From the NCBI RefSeq assembly GCF_000428825.1, contig NZ_AUAR01000001.1, positions 310,001-374,000 on the forward strand: a stretch of DNA of 64,000 nucleotides. The letters run 5' to 3'. This document shows, piece after piece, positions 51,604 through 61,239 of this stretch. Position 1 is the first letter of the stretch. Every line of letters begins with the position of its first letter. Under the pieces are notes generated by a model. That model did no database searches, was not told where the DNA came from, and saw only the letters and a list, made by a program, of their open reading frames with translations. The position numbers and the translations under genes are program-made. The stretch is from Desulfomicrobium escambiense DSM 10707. GTDB taxonomy: Bacteria; Desulfobacterota; Desulfovibrionia; Desulfovibrionales; Desulfomicrobiaceae.

Positions 51604-54600
51604 TCAGCGCAGCTTCCTGCTTTTGGCCATCTCCTCCATGTCGCGCAGGTACCTGTCCGAACGGTCCAGGTAGAAGGCCAGGGCCTTGGAGAAGTGCTTG
51701 CCCACCAATCCGTCCACGAACATCTGGCTGATTTCCCGGTAGCGCTTGAGCACGTACTGGGAACGCAGGAAGATGAGCCACTCCTCCTTGCTCATGTCCC
51801 GGGAGACGATCTCCAAGGCCTTTGCCGCCCGCGGCTGGTAGAGCCAGAAATACATGCAGTCCAGGGCGTTGACGATGAGCACCTTTTCCAGGTCGCGGGC
51901 CTCGTAGGAGATGGTCTCGATGAACATCTTCGGAGACTCCAGCATGTCCAGCACGTCCTCCTCCGGGAAGAGCACGTCCAGGCGGGCGAAGGCGTCGTAC
52001 ATCCCGACCAGTTTGGCGCGATAGTCGGACAGCCTGGTGCGGACGTTGTTGTGGCGGTCGGCCAGACCCTCGATGATGGCCGCGACCACGTCCGAGGCCA
52101 GTTTCGACGTGATGGCCGCCCATTTCTGCAGCGCCTCCTCCACGCCGGGCAGCATGGCCATGTGCATGCCTCCGGCCAGCACCGAGTTGAAGAGCACGGC
52201 CAGCGGGATGGAAAGGATGCTGCGGAAGAAGTTGCCGATGACCGCGCTGCGCGGCAAGCCGCGGAAGATGTTGTGGCTTGAGATGTAGATGCCGTTGGCC
52301 AGGGCCATGACCGAGAAGAGCAGGATGGGGTCCGTGCTCGTGGTGATGCCGAAGGTCCGGTCCAGGAGGATGGTCTTCACCACCAGGTCCAGGAGCGGCA
52401 CGGAGAAGCCCGTGAAGAGCAAGGAGTCGGCGATGCGGCTCCAACTGATCAGCGAGTTCCATTGCACCAGGGGCGAGCGCTTGAGGCCGCCGCCGCCGAG
52501 CACGGCCTGCAGGACGTTGCGCACGCCCGTGATGCCGAACCAGATGAAGCCGCCCAGATACGCCAGCACCCACCAGTCCTTGGTCAGGGCGAAGGTCAGG
52601 AAGGCCGGGACAAAGCCCCCCAGGATCTTCAGCCCGTTCTTCAGGGCTGTGTTCATGTATTTGAAAGAGAGGGGCGCGGCCGTCTCACCGGTCTGCTCCG
52701 TCAGACGCAGGCCGTTGTCGTGTTCCAGCTGCACGCCGCCCAGGGTGACGATGTTGCCCGGCTGCTTGGGGTGGATGTCGATGCGGTCCAGGAACCATTC
52801 CTGGTTGACGCCGCACCCGACGCGTTCCAGGCCCGGGATCTTGCGTACCATCCGCAGCAGCGGGGTGTCGTCGGACAGGCAGTGGCAGCAGGTCCGCATG
52901 TGCATGGTCATCCGGGCCGTGACGGGCAGGAGCTTGCGCTGTCCGCCCTGGCTCAGGGCGATCTTCCGCGCCCGCGCGGGCAGGGTCTCCAGCACCACCA
53001 CGCCCATGCCGTAGAGGTGGCGGGACTGGCCCGTGGATCCGCTGCCGATGCGCGAACCCAGTGGTCGGGACTTGTAGTGACGGTGGAAGTTCTCGATGTC
53101 GAACAGGATGTCGAGCAGCTTGTCCTTGCGTGCGTCCATGTCCGCAAGCTCCGCCTGGACTTCCGCGACCCGTGACAGGTCGTTCCTGCCGCGCGCCAAG
53201 GAGAGCGTGTTGGACAGCACCAGCCTGTCCTCCTCGAAGGACCAGATCACGGCGCGGATGGCGCGCTTCAGGGCGATGACGTTGTCCTCGTTCAAGGCCT
53301 TCTGCAGTTCGGCGATCTGGGCGAAGGTTCGTTCCGGACTGATCAGGTCGACTGCGTCCCCAGGGCAGCCCTTCTGCCCGGTCGGGGCCAGGGACCATTT
53401 GCCGCGGGTCACGTCCTTGAGATTGTAGAGTTCGATGTTGCTGACGTGTCCCCGGCAATCGTAGAGAATTTCCAGGGCGTCCGCCGTGGACAGGTTGCTC
53501 AGGTTCAGGGTGAAGTGTGAGCTGGAATGAAATTTGGCCAGCCTGGGCAGCAGCTCTCCGATGTGCAGGCGCAGCAGGTGGGGCACGTCGCCGGAGTCCT
53601 GGGGCGCCGTGGGGTCGTGCAGCTCGGGATTGCGGCACGGCTGCAGATAGTTCGAAATGAGCAGGTCCGAGTCGATGGCGTTGAGGGCGTCGAGGCGTTT
53701 TTGCAGTTCGAGGCGGCGTTCGGGTCCGGCCTGGGCGTATTCCTTGGCCATGGCCCGTGCGGTGTCCTGCAATCTGGGCTGCAGTCCGCTCTGGATGTAT
53801 TTGGCCAGGTGCAGGAGCGAGGGCTGGCCCGTGCCGACGAAAGCCCGGAAGCCGACCGCGTCGAGCTCATCCAGGGTCAGGCCGTATTCCTCCCCCATGG
53901 CGGCGCGGTGGGTGCGGTTGTATGCCGCCAGGGCCTCGAAGACGTATTTCTGCTGATAGGCCGAGATCTGACGCCCTTCGTTCATGAAGGCTCGCACGGG
54001 CTGCTCTTCGAGAAAGGCCTGGAAGGACTTGGGGTCCGTATAGCTTTGCGGCTCCCAGATGACGCGCACGTACTTGCCGCGGAAGCGCGAGGTGACCTCG
54101 ATGCCGATGCGGATGTGCATGTCCAGGATGCGCCCCGCTTCCAGCAGTTCGCTCGCCACCTCGGCGTCTACGTAGTTGTAGTAGACCACGGTCAGGAAGC
54201 GGATGCCTTTGATCCAGGCGTCCATGACCAGGTGGGTCGGCGACTTCCGGCCCTTGGTGTTGGCGTCGTGCACGTGATGGTCGAAGGCCAGCTGGTTCCA
54301 TTCCTCGGGCATTTCCAGGAGGTGGTATTTCTCCAGGGCCGCCCGCACCACGCGCGGCTTGCCCGACGAGGCCATGCGGAAGTCGTGGGCCAGGCGCAGC
54401 TGGGCCCGCTCGTTGTCCTTGTGCCGGACCAGCTCCTTCATGATCTGCAGGAGAACGCGCGAGGTGTTTTTCTGCAGATAGAAGGTGTTCGAGAGCAGGA
54501 TTTCGTCCCTGAGGGCCCGCAGGGCGCTGATGCGGTCCGCCGCCTTGCCGCCCTCCAGGGAGCCCAGCAGGCTCGCGATGGCGTAGGCCACCCGCAGCAC

Positions 54601-54825
54601 GCCGGGTGCTGCCATCTCCTTGATGCCGTGGGGATGCATGCAGCTGTCGATCAGCGAGCGGACGCTGGCCCGTTCCGCGGAGCGGTGCAGGACGTCGTTG
54701 ACGATGCGCAGCAGCGTGGAATCGTTGGCGTCGAAAAAGAAACGTGAATTCGCCACGCGGGTTCTCGATTCGCCGGAGCGGCTAGGCCTGGTCGGCCGGG
54801 GTGCCGTTGCCCTGGCGCCGTTCAT
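51604..54825 (-). CDS. Very large unrecognised protein with PHP-like region and C-terminal membrane domain
   Basis: 1,073-aa open frame with normal codon use. The N-terminus (30-175) is helical. At 178-260 a PHP-phosphoesterase-like pattern occurs: FDHHVHDANTKGRKSPTHLV (H184, H186, D187), then IKGIRFLTVV and IRIGIEVTSRF (E243). The usual TDH motif is replaced by VYYN. Further alpha/beta sequence with CRGHVSNIELYNLK and CCHCLSDDTPLL precedes a membrane region of about four helices (roughly 745-900). A soluble helical tail follows. It starts inside the last 44 bases of the response-regulator gene; GTG 54756 is an alternative start. I do not recognise the whole protein. A receiver-controlled membrane enzyme is inference. 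Confidence 0.65.
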   Translation of the reverse strand: MNGARATAPRPTRPSRSGESRTRVANSRFFFDANDSTLLRIVNDVLHRSAERASVRSLIDSCMHPHGIKEMAAPGVLRVAYAIASLLGSLEGGKAADRISALRALRDEILLSNTFYLQKNTSRVLLQIMKELVRHKDNERAQLRLAHDFRMASSGKPRVVRAALEKYHLLEMPEEWNQLAFDHHVHDANTKGRKSPTHLVMDAWIKGIRFLTVVYYNYVDAEVASELLEAGRILDMHIRIGIEVTSRFRGKYVRVIWEPQSYTDPKSFQAFLEEQPVRAFMNEGRQISAYQQKYVFEALAAYNRTHRAAMGEEYGLTLDELDAVGFRAFVGTGQPSLLHLAKYIQSGLQPRLQDTARAMAKEYAQAGPERRLELQKRLDALNAIDSDLLISNYLQPCRNPELHDPTAPQDSGDVPHLLRLHIGELLPRLAKFHSSSHFTLNLSNLSTADALEILYDCRGHVSNIELYNLKDVTRGKWSLAPTGQKGCPGDAVDLISPERTFAQIAELQKALNEDNVIALKRAIRAVIWSFEEDRLVLSNTLSLARGRNDLSRVAEVQAELADMDARKDKLLDILFDIENFHRHYKSRPLGSRIGSGSTGQSRHLYGMGVVVLETLPARARKIALSQGGQRKLLPVTARMTMHMRTCCHCLSDDTPLLRMVRKIPGLERVGCGVNQEWFLDRIDIHPKQPGNIVTLGGVQLEHDNGLRLTEQTGETAAPLSFKYMNTALKNGLKILGGFVPAFLTFALTKDWWVLAYLGGFIWFGITGVRNVLQAVLGGGGLKRSPLVQWNSLISWSRIADSLLFTGFSVPLLDLVVKTILLDRTFGITTSTDPILLFSVMALANGIYISSHNIFRGLPRSAVIGNFFRSILSIPLAVLFNSVLAGGMHMAMLPGVEEALQKWAAITSKLASDVVAAIIEGLADRHNNVRTRLSDYRAKLVGMYDAFARLDVLFPEEDVLDMLESPKMFIETISYEARDLEKVLIVNALDCMYFWLYQPRAAKALEIVSRDMSKEEWLIFLRSQYVLKRYREISQMFVDGLVGKHFSKALAFYLDRSDRYLRDMEEMAKSRKLR

Positions 54826-55198
54826 TCAGGGATTTCTTCCGGTACGCATCCTCGAGCTTGTAGAGCAGGTCCTCAAGGTCCGCAGGCTTCATCAGGTAGT
54901 CGAAGGCCCCGCAGCCCATGCCTTGCATGGCCGCATCGATGCTGGCGTGTCCGGTCAGCATGATGACCTCGGTGGTGGGCCATTGCGCCTTGATGCGCTT
55001 CAAGACCTCGATCCCGTCCATGCCCGGCATCTTCACGTCCAGCACGACCACGTCCCGCGGTTCCTCGGCCAGCATGGCCAGGGCCTGTTCGCCCCTCGAT
55101 GCGCCCTGGGCCCTGATGCCCCGTTTGGACAGCCGCTTGATGATGGTGCGCAGGAAATCCTCCTCGTCGTCTACCAGCAGTACAGAAAATTCTTCCAT
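54782..55198 (-). CDS. Stand-alone response regulator receiver
   Basis: 138-aa receiver domain only. The acidic pair (VDDEED), phospho-acceptor D54 in VVLDVKMPGMDG, T in MLTGHAS and K in YLMKPADL are all present, so it should be phosphorylatable. A short charged tail replaces an output domain. AGGGAG precedes ATG 55198. It overlaps the start of the giant membrane protein gene, its probable partner. No kinase is adjacent. Confidence 0.88.
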   Translation of the reverse strand: MEEFSVLLVDDEEDFLRTIIKRLSKRGIRAQGASRGEQALAMLAEEPRDVVVLDVKMPGMDGIEVLKRIKAQWPTTEVIMLTGHASIDAAMQGMGCGAFDYLMKPADLEDLLYKLEDAYRKKSLNERRQGNGTPADQA

Positions 55199-55363
55199 TG
55201 GAGCTCCCTGAAATCGTTGATCGCTTTCCGGTCCACAGCTCTCATTCATAGCCTGAGAAGCCGCGGACAGGCAATGTCCTTCTTGGTACCCCGTAGCGCC
55301 TCTACCGCCTCATGCCCATGACAGGCCGCCTTGCCTCTGGTAGCCGGCGGGACGGAGGTTTGC

Positions 55364-57805
55364 ATGCGACAGGTCCCCGTCATCCCGCTGCCCTGGCAGC
55401 TCTGCCTGCTGGCCTATGTCTGCGGCCTTTTCGCTTGGGATTACCCGACGGCGGCAGGGCTGTCCTGCGTTCTGTGCGTTCTGGCCTTTGCCCGGCGCCG
55501 CGGGCTGGCAGCGGGCATGTGCGTCGCATTCGGCTTGGGCATGGCCCTGGCAATGCCCCCGGCCGGGGTCGGGCCGGCCGGCTGGAACGTCGAGGCGCGC
55601 GTGCGGGGCGTCGTGCGCGAGGTCCGGACCCACCCAGGCCGCCGCGTGACGATTGTCGCTTCGGATGTGGTCCGTGCGGACACGGGCGAGGCCCTGCCGG
55701 GACGGTTGGCCTGGACCTGGATCGACCCTCCGGCGATGCCCGATGCCGGACGGGAGTTCGAGGCCGGGCTGCGCATCCGCGAGCTGCGCGGACGGCATAA
55801 TTTCGGGCTGTCGAGCAACGAGGACTACTGGGCCCGGCAGGGCGTCCGGCACAGGGCCTTTTCGCGTGGGCGCGCGGACGTGCGCTGGGAGGATGGAGAC
55901 CGGCCCTTGAGGGCCAGGCTTCTGGATGCAGTGGCCAGGCATGTCCCCGCTGGACAGGGCGGGGCGGTTGTCCGGGCGCTGCTCTTCGGCGACAGGTTTG
56001 ACCTCGATCCGGCCTTCATGGACCGCATCCGGCGCGCCGGCCTGTCCCACAGCCTGGCGCTGTCCGGTATGCATCTGGCGCTGGTGGCGGGGCTCGGTTT
56101 CGTCCTGGCCAAGGGGGCCGCACGAGTCCGCCCCGGCCTGCTGCTCGTTGTTCCCCGCCAGAAGCTCGGGGTGCTCCTGTCCCTGCCCCTGGTCCTCGGG
56201 TACATGTGGCTGGGCGGCTTCACCCCGTCCCTGCTGCGCGCCGCGCTGATGCTTTCGACCCTGGCCCTGCATCTGCTGCGCGGGGCGCGGAACCACCCGC
56301 AGGACACCCTCTTTGCCGCCGTGGCGGTCCTCGTCGTCGCGGATCCGGCCATCGCGCGCGACGTGGGCCTGCAGCTCTCGGTGCTGGCCGTGACGGGCAT
56401 CGTCCTTTTCATGCCGCATTTTTCGAGACTGTTGGAGCCGTTGCGGCAAGGCGGCCGGGCAGGGCGTTGGGCATACGCCCTGCTGACCATGGCTGCGGTC
56501 ACGGTCTGCGCCAACCTTTTCATCCTGCCGGTCCAGGCCCTGTATTTCTTCGAGACGCCCGTGCATCTGTGGCTCAACCTCCTCTGGCTGCCCGTTCTCG
56601 GCATGGCGGTCCTGCCGTTGTCCTTTCTTGGGTTCTTCGCCGTCTTCGTTTCCGGGGAGGCGGCGCGGGCCTGTTTTTCATTGGCCGGTCTCGGGGTGGA
56701 CGCGCTGGACCGGGGCCTTGGCGCTCTGGACGCCGCGGGAATGCTGCGGGCCGCAGCCGTGTTGCGGCCCGAAGGGATCGAGGTGGTCGGCTACTGGGCC
56801 GTGCTGCTGGCGGCGGGCGCGATGCTGGGCGCGAAGCGGCCCGCACCGGGACCCATGGCCTTTCTCGGGCTCGGCCTGCTGCTTATGTCCGCGCCGTCCC
56901 TGCGCGATGCGACGGGCATGAGCGGCCCGGCTGTGGAGCTTACGGTGCTGGACACGGGTATGAGCCAGGCCGTCGGCATCCGCGGGCCATCGGGCCGGAT
57001 GGTGCTGGTGGACGGCGCCGGCGGGTGGAGCGCCGACTATGACCCGGGCCGGGCGCTCGTGGCGCCGGCCCTGGCCTGGGGCCGGCCGCCAAGGCTGGAC
57101 GTCGTGGTGCTGTCTCATGTGGACTCGGACCATTCCAGGGGCCTGATGTATGTCCTGGAGTCCTTCGATGTCGGGTGCTTCGCCTGGTCCGGCCTGCTGG
57201 ACCGCAGCGAGGACTCGCGGCGTCTGGAGCGGCTCATGTCGAGAAAACTGTGGCCGGCGCGGACGGTGCGCGCCGGGGACCGCATCGACATCGAGCCGGG
57301 ATTGTGGCTCGACGTCCTGTATCCGGCCGTCGGCGAACGGGGTCTGTCCGGAAACGAGACCTCCGTGGTGCTGCGGCTGGTGTGGCAGGGCCGGGGCCTG
57401 GCGTTGCTCCTTGGGGACGCGGAGCAGCGGGCCTTGGCCGGCGTCCTGCTTTCGGGCGCCGATCTCGCGTCCGAGGTCCTGGTCTTGCCGCACCACGGGT
57501 CCAGGTCGAGCCTGAAGCCCGGCCTGTACGACCGGGTCGGGGCGGCCTGGGCCGTAGCCGCCTGCGGTCCCGACAACCGCTTCGGGTTTCCCCATCCGGA
57601 GGTGGTGCAGGCCTGCGTGCGTGCCGGGAGCGCCGTCCTGACCACGGCCGACTGCGGCGCGGTGCGGTTCAGCTGGGAGGGGGACGGACCGGCGCAGGTG
57701 CGCTGCGCCCGGGCCGGTGCGGGCGGCGGCCCTGACGCATTGTGCCCGGCGCGCCTTTCCTGTATGCCCCCTCTCGAACAGCACAACCCAAGGAGCGGTC
57801 AATGA
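55364..57805 (+). CDS. comEC: ComEC/Rec2-family DNA uptake channel protein
   Basis: 813-aa membrane protein. An N-terminal OB-like periplasmic domain (about 70-170) is followed by the competence domain with many helices, including SHSLALSGMHLALVAGLGF and DVGLQLSVLAVTGIVLF. A C-terminal metallo-beta-lactamase domain (about 540-800) has the metal motif SHVDSDHSRG near 584, LLGDAEQ and LPHHGSRSS. It transports single-stranded DNA into the cytosol in transformable bacteria. No other competence genes are in view. CGGAGG precedes ATG 55364; the stop overlaps the next start by 4 nt. Confidence 0.9.
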   Translation: MRQVPVIPLPWQLCLLAYVCGLFAWDYPTAAGLSCVLCVLAFARRRGLAAGMCVAFGLGMALAMPPAGVGPAGWNVEARVRGVVREVRTHPGRRVTIVASDVVRADTGEALPGRLAWTWIDPPAMPDAGREFEAGLRIRELRGRHNFGLSSNEDYWARQGVRHRAFSRGRADVRWEDGDRPLRARLLDAVARHVPAGQGGAVVRALLFGDRFDLDPAFMDRIRRAGLSHSLALSGMHLALVAGLGFVLAKGAARVRPGLLLVVPRQKLGVLLSLPLVLGYMWLGGFTPSLLRAALMLSTLALHLLRGARNHPQDTLFAAVAVLVVADPAIARDVGLQLSVLAVTGIVLFMPHFSRLLEPLRQGGRAGRWAYALLTMAAVTVCANLFILPVQALYFFETPVHLWLNLLWLPVLGMAVLPLSFLGFFAVFVSGEAARACFSLAGLGVDALDRGLGALDAAGMLRAAAVLRPEGIEVVGYWAVLLAAGAMLGAKRPAPGPMAFLGLGLLLMSAPSLRDATGMSGPAVELTVLDTGMSQAVGIRGPSGRMVLVDGAGGWSADYDPGRALVAPALAWGRPPRLDVVVLSHVDSDHSRGLMYVLESFDVGCFAWSGLLDRSEDSRRLERLMSRKLWPARTVRAGDRIDIEPGLWLDVLYPAVGERGLSGNETSVVLRLVWQGRGLALLLGDAEQRALAGVLLSGADLASEVLVLPHHGSRSSLKPGLYDRVGAAWAVAACGPDNRFGFPHPEVVQACVRAGSAVLTTADCGAVRFSWEGDGPAQVRCARAGAGGGPDALCPARLSCMPPLEQHNPRSGQ

Positions 57806-57984
57806 CCACCATCATGCCTACGGACAAGAACCTGCGCAACGCCATCGCCTGGATCGAGGAGCATCGCCGCGGCGACGCCGATCTCAAGGGACTCATGGCC
57901 CAGGCCTCCACCCGTTTCAACCTCACGCCCACGGAGGAGTTGGCCTTGGCCAAGTTCTACCGCGATGAGGTGGCCTCACGGTGA
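57802..57984 (+). CDS. Hypothetical 60-aa helical protein
   Basis: Small soluble protein starting MTTIMPTDKNLRNAIAWIEE. No cysteines, no membrane segment and no recognised family. AAGGAG lies upstream. It overlaps comEC by 4 nt and lptF by 4 nt, so it is translated as a link in the comEC-lptF-lptG chain, which argues that it is real. Confidence 0.75.
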   Translation: MTTIMPTDKNLRNAIAWIEEHRRGDADLKGLMAQASTRFNLTPTEELALAKFYRDEVASR

Positions 57985-59159
57985 TCCGACCGCCTTTGCT
58001 GCAGAGGGAGCTGTTCCGGGAGATGCTGCTCATTTCGGGCATCTGCCTCGGCGGCTTCCTGTGCCTCATCCTGCTGGGCAGGCTCCTTCAGTTGCGCGAC
58101 CTGTTCATGGCCCAGGGCGTGACGCTTTTCGACCTGCTGAAGCTTTTCGTTTTCCTCAGCCCCCTGTTCCTCATCCTGCTCATCCCCGTGTCCTGCATGA
58201 TGGGGCTTTTTTTGACCTTCCTGCGCATGGGCGCGGACCGTGAACTGATCTCCCTGCGTGCAGGCGGCATCAGCTTCTGGCCCCTCATGCCCGCGCCGCT
58301 GATTCTGTGCGCGTGCGGTTCGGCCCTGACCCTGTGGATCTCCCTCACGGGCATCTCCTGGGGCATGGACAATTTCCGGGAGACCGTGGTGGAGATGGCC
58401 AGGCACAAGACGTCGGTCAACATCCAGCCAGGCGTGTTCAACACCTCCTTTCCGGGGCTGACCGTGTACGCGACGCAGGCCGACCCCGGCAGCGGGGCGC
58501 TGAGCGACGTCTTTGTCCTCGATTCCTCCAAGTCCGAATCGAGCGCGACCATCGTCGCCCCCAAGGGGCAGATCGATTCCGATGCGCAGCAGGGGCAGGT
58601 CTTCGTGCTCCTCGAAAACGGGCACATCTACCGGCGGCAGGGGGAGGAACTGTCCGTGATCAGCTTCGACCGCTATCTCCTGTCCCTGGACATGAGCAGG
58701 CTTCTGGGCGGGTTGGAGCTCAAGGACAAGGCGCCCAAGGAAATGTCCTGGGCGGATCTTCGCACGCTTGCGGCCGAGGCCTTCGCCAACAGGGGCGACA
58801 ATTTTCAGCGCCGGGTGCAGACCGAGATGCACAAGCGGTTTTCCCTGCCCGCGGCCTGTCTGGTCCTCGGGCTTTTCGCCATGCCTCTGGCCTTCTTTTT
58901 TCAGGGCATGAAGCGTCAGTACGGGCTTCTCGTCTGCCTTGGGGCTTTTTTTCTGTACTACATCCTGCTGTCCGCCGGCATGTCCCTGGCCGAGGGTGGC
59001 GTCATGTCTGCCGCGGTCGGCCTTTGGATGCCCAACGTCATTTTCCTGCTGGGCGCGGCCATCGGCATGTGGTGGGTGATCGGGGAACGGGGGGCGGATT
59101 TCCGTTCCGTGACGACATGGCTCAGGCGCCTGACCGGTCCGCGCGGGGCTGACTCATGA
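57981..59159 (+). CDS. lptF: LPS export ABC permease LptF
   Basis: 392-aa permease with six helices in two groups (about 15-110 and 300-385) around a periplasmic beta-jellyroll domain. The start is GTG overlapping the preceding gene by GTGA. RELFREMLLISGICLGGFLC and RDLFMAQGVTLFDLLKLFVF match LptF. With LptG and LptB it extracts lipopolysaccharide from the inner membrane, which supports a Gram-negative host. LptB is not in the window. Confidence 0.9.
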   Translation: MIRPPLLQRELFREMLLISGICLGGFLCLILLGRLLQLRDLFMAQGVTLFDLLKLFVFLSPLFLILLIPVSCMMGLFLTFLRMGADRELISLRAGGISFWPLMPAPLILCACGSALTLWISLTGISWGMDNFRETVVEMARHKTSVNIQPGVFNTSFPGLTVYATQADPGSGALSDVFVLDSSKSESSATIVAPKGQIDSDAQQGQVFVLLENGHIYRRQGEELSVISFDRYLLSLDMSRLLGGLELKDKAPKEMSWADLRTLAAEAFANRGDNFQRRVQTEMHKRFSLPAACLVLGLFAMPLAFFFQGMKRQYGLLVCLGAFFLYYILLSAGMSLAEGGVMSAAVGLWMPNVIFLLGAAIGMWWVIGERGADFRSVTTWLRRLTGPRGADS

Positions 59160-60238
59160 ACCTTTTGACCCGCTACATCCTTCGCCAGAATCTGTACCTG
59201 CTGCTTTTGATCTGCGGCATCGGCCTTGGCATCTTCGTTTTCGTCGAGCTTTTCGACCGCATGGACGAATTTCTGGCCGCCGGGGTCGGCGCCGGCACCA
59301 TCGCCGCCTACTTTCTCTTCCGCACGCCCTTCATCCTGGCCCAGATATTTCCGGCCGTGTTCCTGGTGGCGCTCATGGTCCAGCTCGGGCTCATGCTGCG
59401 CAACCGCGAGCTGCTGGCCTTGGAGGCCTGCTCCGTCTCCCCGGGGAGCGTGGCCAGGTCCGTGCTGTGGTACGCCTTGGCCTTGTGTCTGGTGCAGTTC
59501 TCCTTTTCCGAGGTGCTGGGCGTCAGCGGCCACAAAGGCGCAGACCGGATCTGGAGCGAGGAGGTGCGCAACCGTCAGGTCGCGACCCGCAAGCTCAACG
59601 ACATCTGGTTCCGCGAAGGGGATCGCATCGTGCACATGGGGGAGGTTGTCCCGGCCTCCAGGACTGGCAGGAAACTGACGGTTTACGTGCTGGACGCGAA
59701 GGATTCCGGCAAGGTCGCGGAGGTCGTCACGGCGGCGGAATTCCGTTCGTCGGCGAGCGGCTGGACGCTGACGGATGCAACGCGCACCGTCCCCGAATCT
59801 TTCGTCGTCACCCGGGAAAAGAGCGTCGATCTTGACCTGCGTACCGACGTGGCCGGTTTTCTGATCATCGACCCCAAGACCAAGCTCGACTCCCTGCCCT
59901 TCTGGCAGCTGGGCAGCGAGATACGCCGGCTCAGGGATTCCGGGTCGAACATCGAGCGCCTGCAGACGGCCTGGCACATGAAGCTTGCGTATGCCGCATC
60001 GGTGCTGGTCATGGCGCTCATCGCCCTGGCCGTGATTTCGGTTTTCGGATCGCTCTACGTCATCATCCCCGTGGGGCTGGTGACCACCTTCTGCTATTAC
60101 GGCTTGTTTGTGCTCTGCGCCTCGGCAGGGGAGAAGGGCTTGGTGCCCCCGGTGCTGGCGGCCTGGGCGGCCAATGCGCTCTTTGCCCTTGTGGCGGGCG
60201 GGCGCATGGCCATGGGCCGTTCCTTTCATCTGGGCTGA
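59156..60238 (+). CDS. lptG: LPS export ABC permease LptG
   Basis: 360-aa partner of LptF. The N-terminus MNLLTRYILRQNLYLLLLIC, then FVFVELFDRMDEFL, matches LptG, and helices 4-6 occupy about residues 270-355. A jellyroll domain lies between. It overlaps lptF by 4 nt. Both subunits are needed for the LptBFG transporter. Confidence 0.9.
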   Translation: MNLLTRYILRQNLYLLLLICGIGLGIFVFVELFDRMDEFLAAGVGAGTIAAYFLFRTPFILAQIFPAVFLVALMVQLGLMLRNRELLALEACSVSPGSVARSVLWYALALCLVQFSFSEVLGVSGHKGADRIWSEEVRNRQVATRKLNDIWFREGDRIVHMGEVVPASRTGRKLTVYVLDAKDSGKVAEVVTAAEFRSSASGWTLTDATRTVPESFVVTREKSVDLDLRTDVAGFLIIDPKTKLDSLPFWQLGSEIRRLRDSGSNIERLQTAWHMKLAYAASVLVMALIALAVISVFGSLYVIIPVGLVTTFCYYGLFVLCASAGEKGLVPPVLAAWAANALFALVAGGRMAMGRSFHLG

Positions 60239-60260
60239 ACGGCCCTTTCGGAGGCGTGCG

Positions 60261-60350
60261 ATGATCTGGTGGATAACTCTGGGCGGCTTTCTTCTCGGAT
60301 GCCTGGTGGCCTATGCCATGGTTCAGGGCGACAAGGACGACGAGGATTAG
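60261..60350 (+). CDS. 29-aa single-helix membrane peptide
   Basis: Tiny gene with CGGAGG 6 nt before its ATG. The peptide has one hydrophobic helix (MIWWITLGGFLLGCLVAYAM) and an acidic tail ending GDKDDED. It lies 22 nt after lptG in the same direction, and its last bases overlap the convergent TetR gene. It may be a small partner of the Lpt complex or another inner-membrane protein; unknown. Confidence 0.55.
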   Translation: MIWWITLGGFLLGCLVAYAMVQGDKDDED

Positions 60351-60967
60351 CCTGCGACCGGGGCGGCCTGATCCGGTTCGAGGTATTTCGTCAGGATGCT
60401 CAGGATTTCGGGGTAGAAGTCGTCCGAAAAACTCAGACCCAGGATGTTCTCGCCGGCCAGAAGCCGGGCCCGGGTGGAGCCGAAGACGGTGGAGAAGATG
60501 ACGCTGGCCGCCAGAGTCGCATCGACGTCGGTGCGGATGGAGCCGTCCTTGATCCCGGCTTCGATGCAGCCGAGCATCTTCTGCACGACCTGCGAGCAGA
60601 CGGCCAGAATCTCCGAGTTGTCGGCATCGACGGTGTTGGCCAGGAACGGGGAGCAGCGCAGCAGGGTCAGGAAGCCTGACTCCGGGGTGGCCGAGGCCTT
60701 GAGGATGCACTTGGCGAAGTTGACGACGCTGCCCAGACCGTCCGAGGCGTAGTAGAGGCTCTCGTCGATCTTGCCGAGCAGGTCTTTGAGAATGGAAATT
60801 TCCACCAGCTGAAAAAGATTTTCCTTGCTGCCGTAGTGGTGGGCGATGAGCCCGTCGGCGATGCCGGCCTCCTGGGCGATGCGCTTGTAGGTGGTTTCCG
60901 CGTAGCCGAGTTCCCCGAAAAGCCGTTTGGCCGTGTCCAATATCCGTTCCTTGTTGCCTTTGACCAC
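60347..60967 (-). CDS. TetR-family transcriptional regulator
   Basis: 206-aa repressor-type protein. The N-terminal helix-turn-helix (ILDTAKRLFGELGYAETTYK, then RIAQEAGIADGLIAHHYGSK) is clear. The C-terminal ligand-binding helices are unspecific. GTG start with AGGAG upstream. It is divergent from a FadL-type porin across 272 bp, so control of that gene, perhaps by fatty acids or hydrocarbons, is a reasonable inference. Confidence 0.88.
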   Translation of the reverse strand: MVKGNKERILDTAKRLFGELGYAETTYKRIAQEAGIADGLIAHHYGSKENLFQLVEISILKDLLGKIDESLYYASDGLGSVVNFAKCILKASATPESGFLTLLRCSPFLANTVDADNSEILAVCSQVVQKMLGCIEAGIKDGSIRTDVDATLAASVIFSTVFGSTRARLLAGENILGLSFSDDFYPEILSILTKYLEPDQAAPVAG

Positions 60968-61239
60968 GCTCCTCTCCTTGCCGTCTGCGATTTGCCGAAT
61001 CTCTTACCCAGCCCTCGATTCCCAGTCCACCGTTTTTCTCCGCTCGCATTGTGTGGCCGCTTAGTGTTTTTCCCGCCCCCGCTGTTGGTGGCGATGGGGT
61101 AAAAGCTGTAATTGCGGTTTGTTGGAAACCCCTTGACGCAAAAACATACTTCATTTAGCGCACATCGAAACGTACGCTGAGTGGCTACTTAAATTGCTGC
61201 TGCGGGTGAGCAAACATTGTAACACAAGGGGGAGGTTGA

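Noticed and set aside
61081-61160. TTGACG near 61133 as the FadL-type promoter
   Set aside because: No acceptable -10 box at 16-18 nt. Left out of the feature list.
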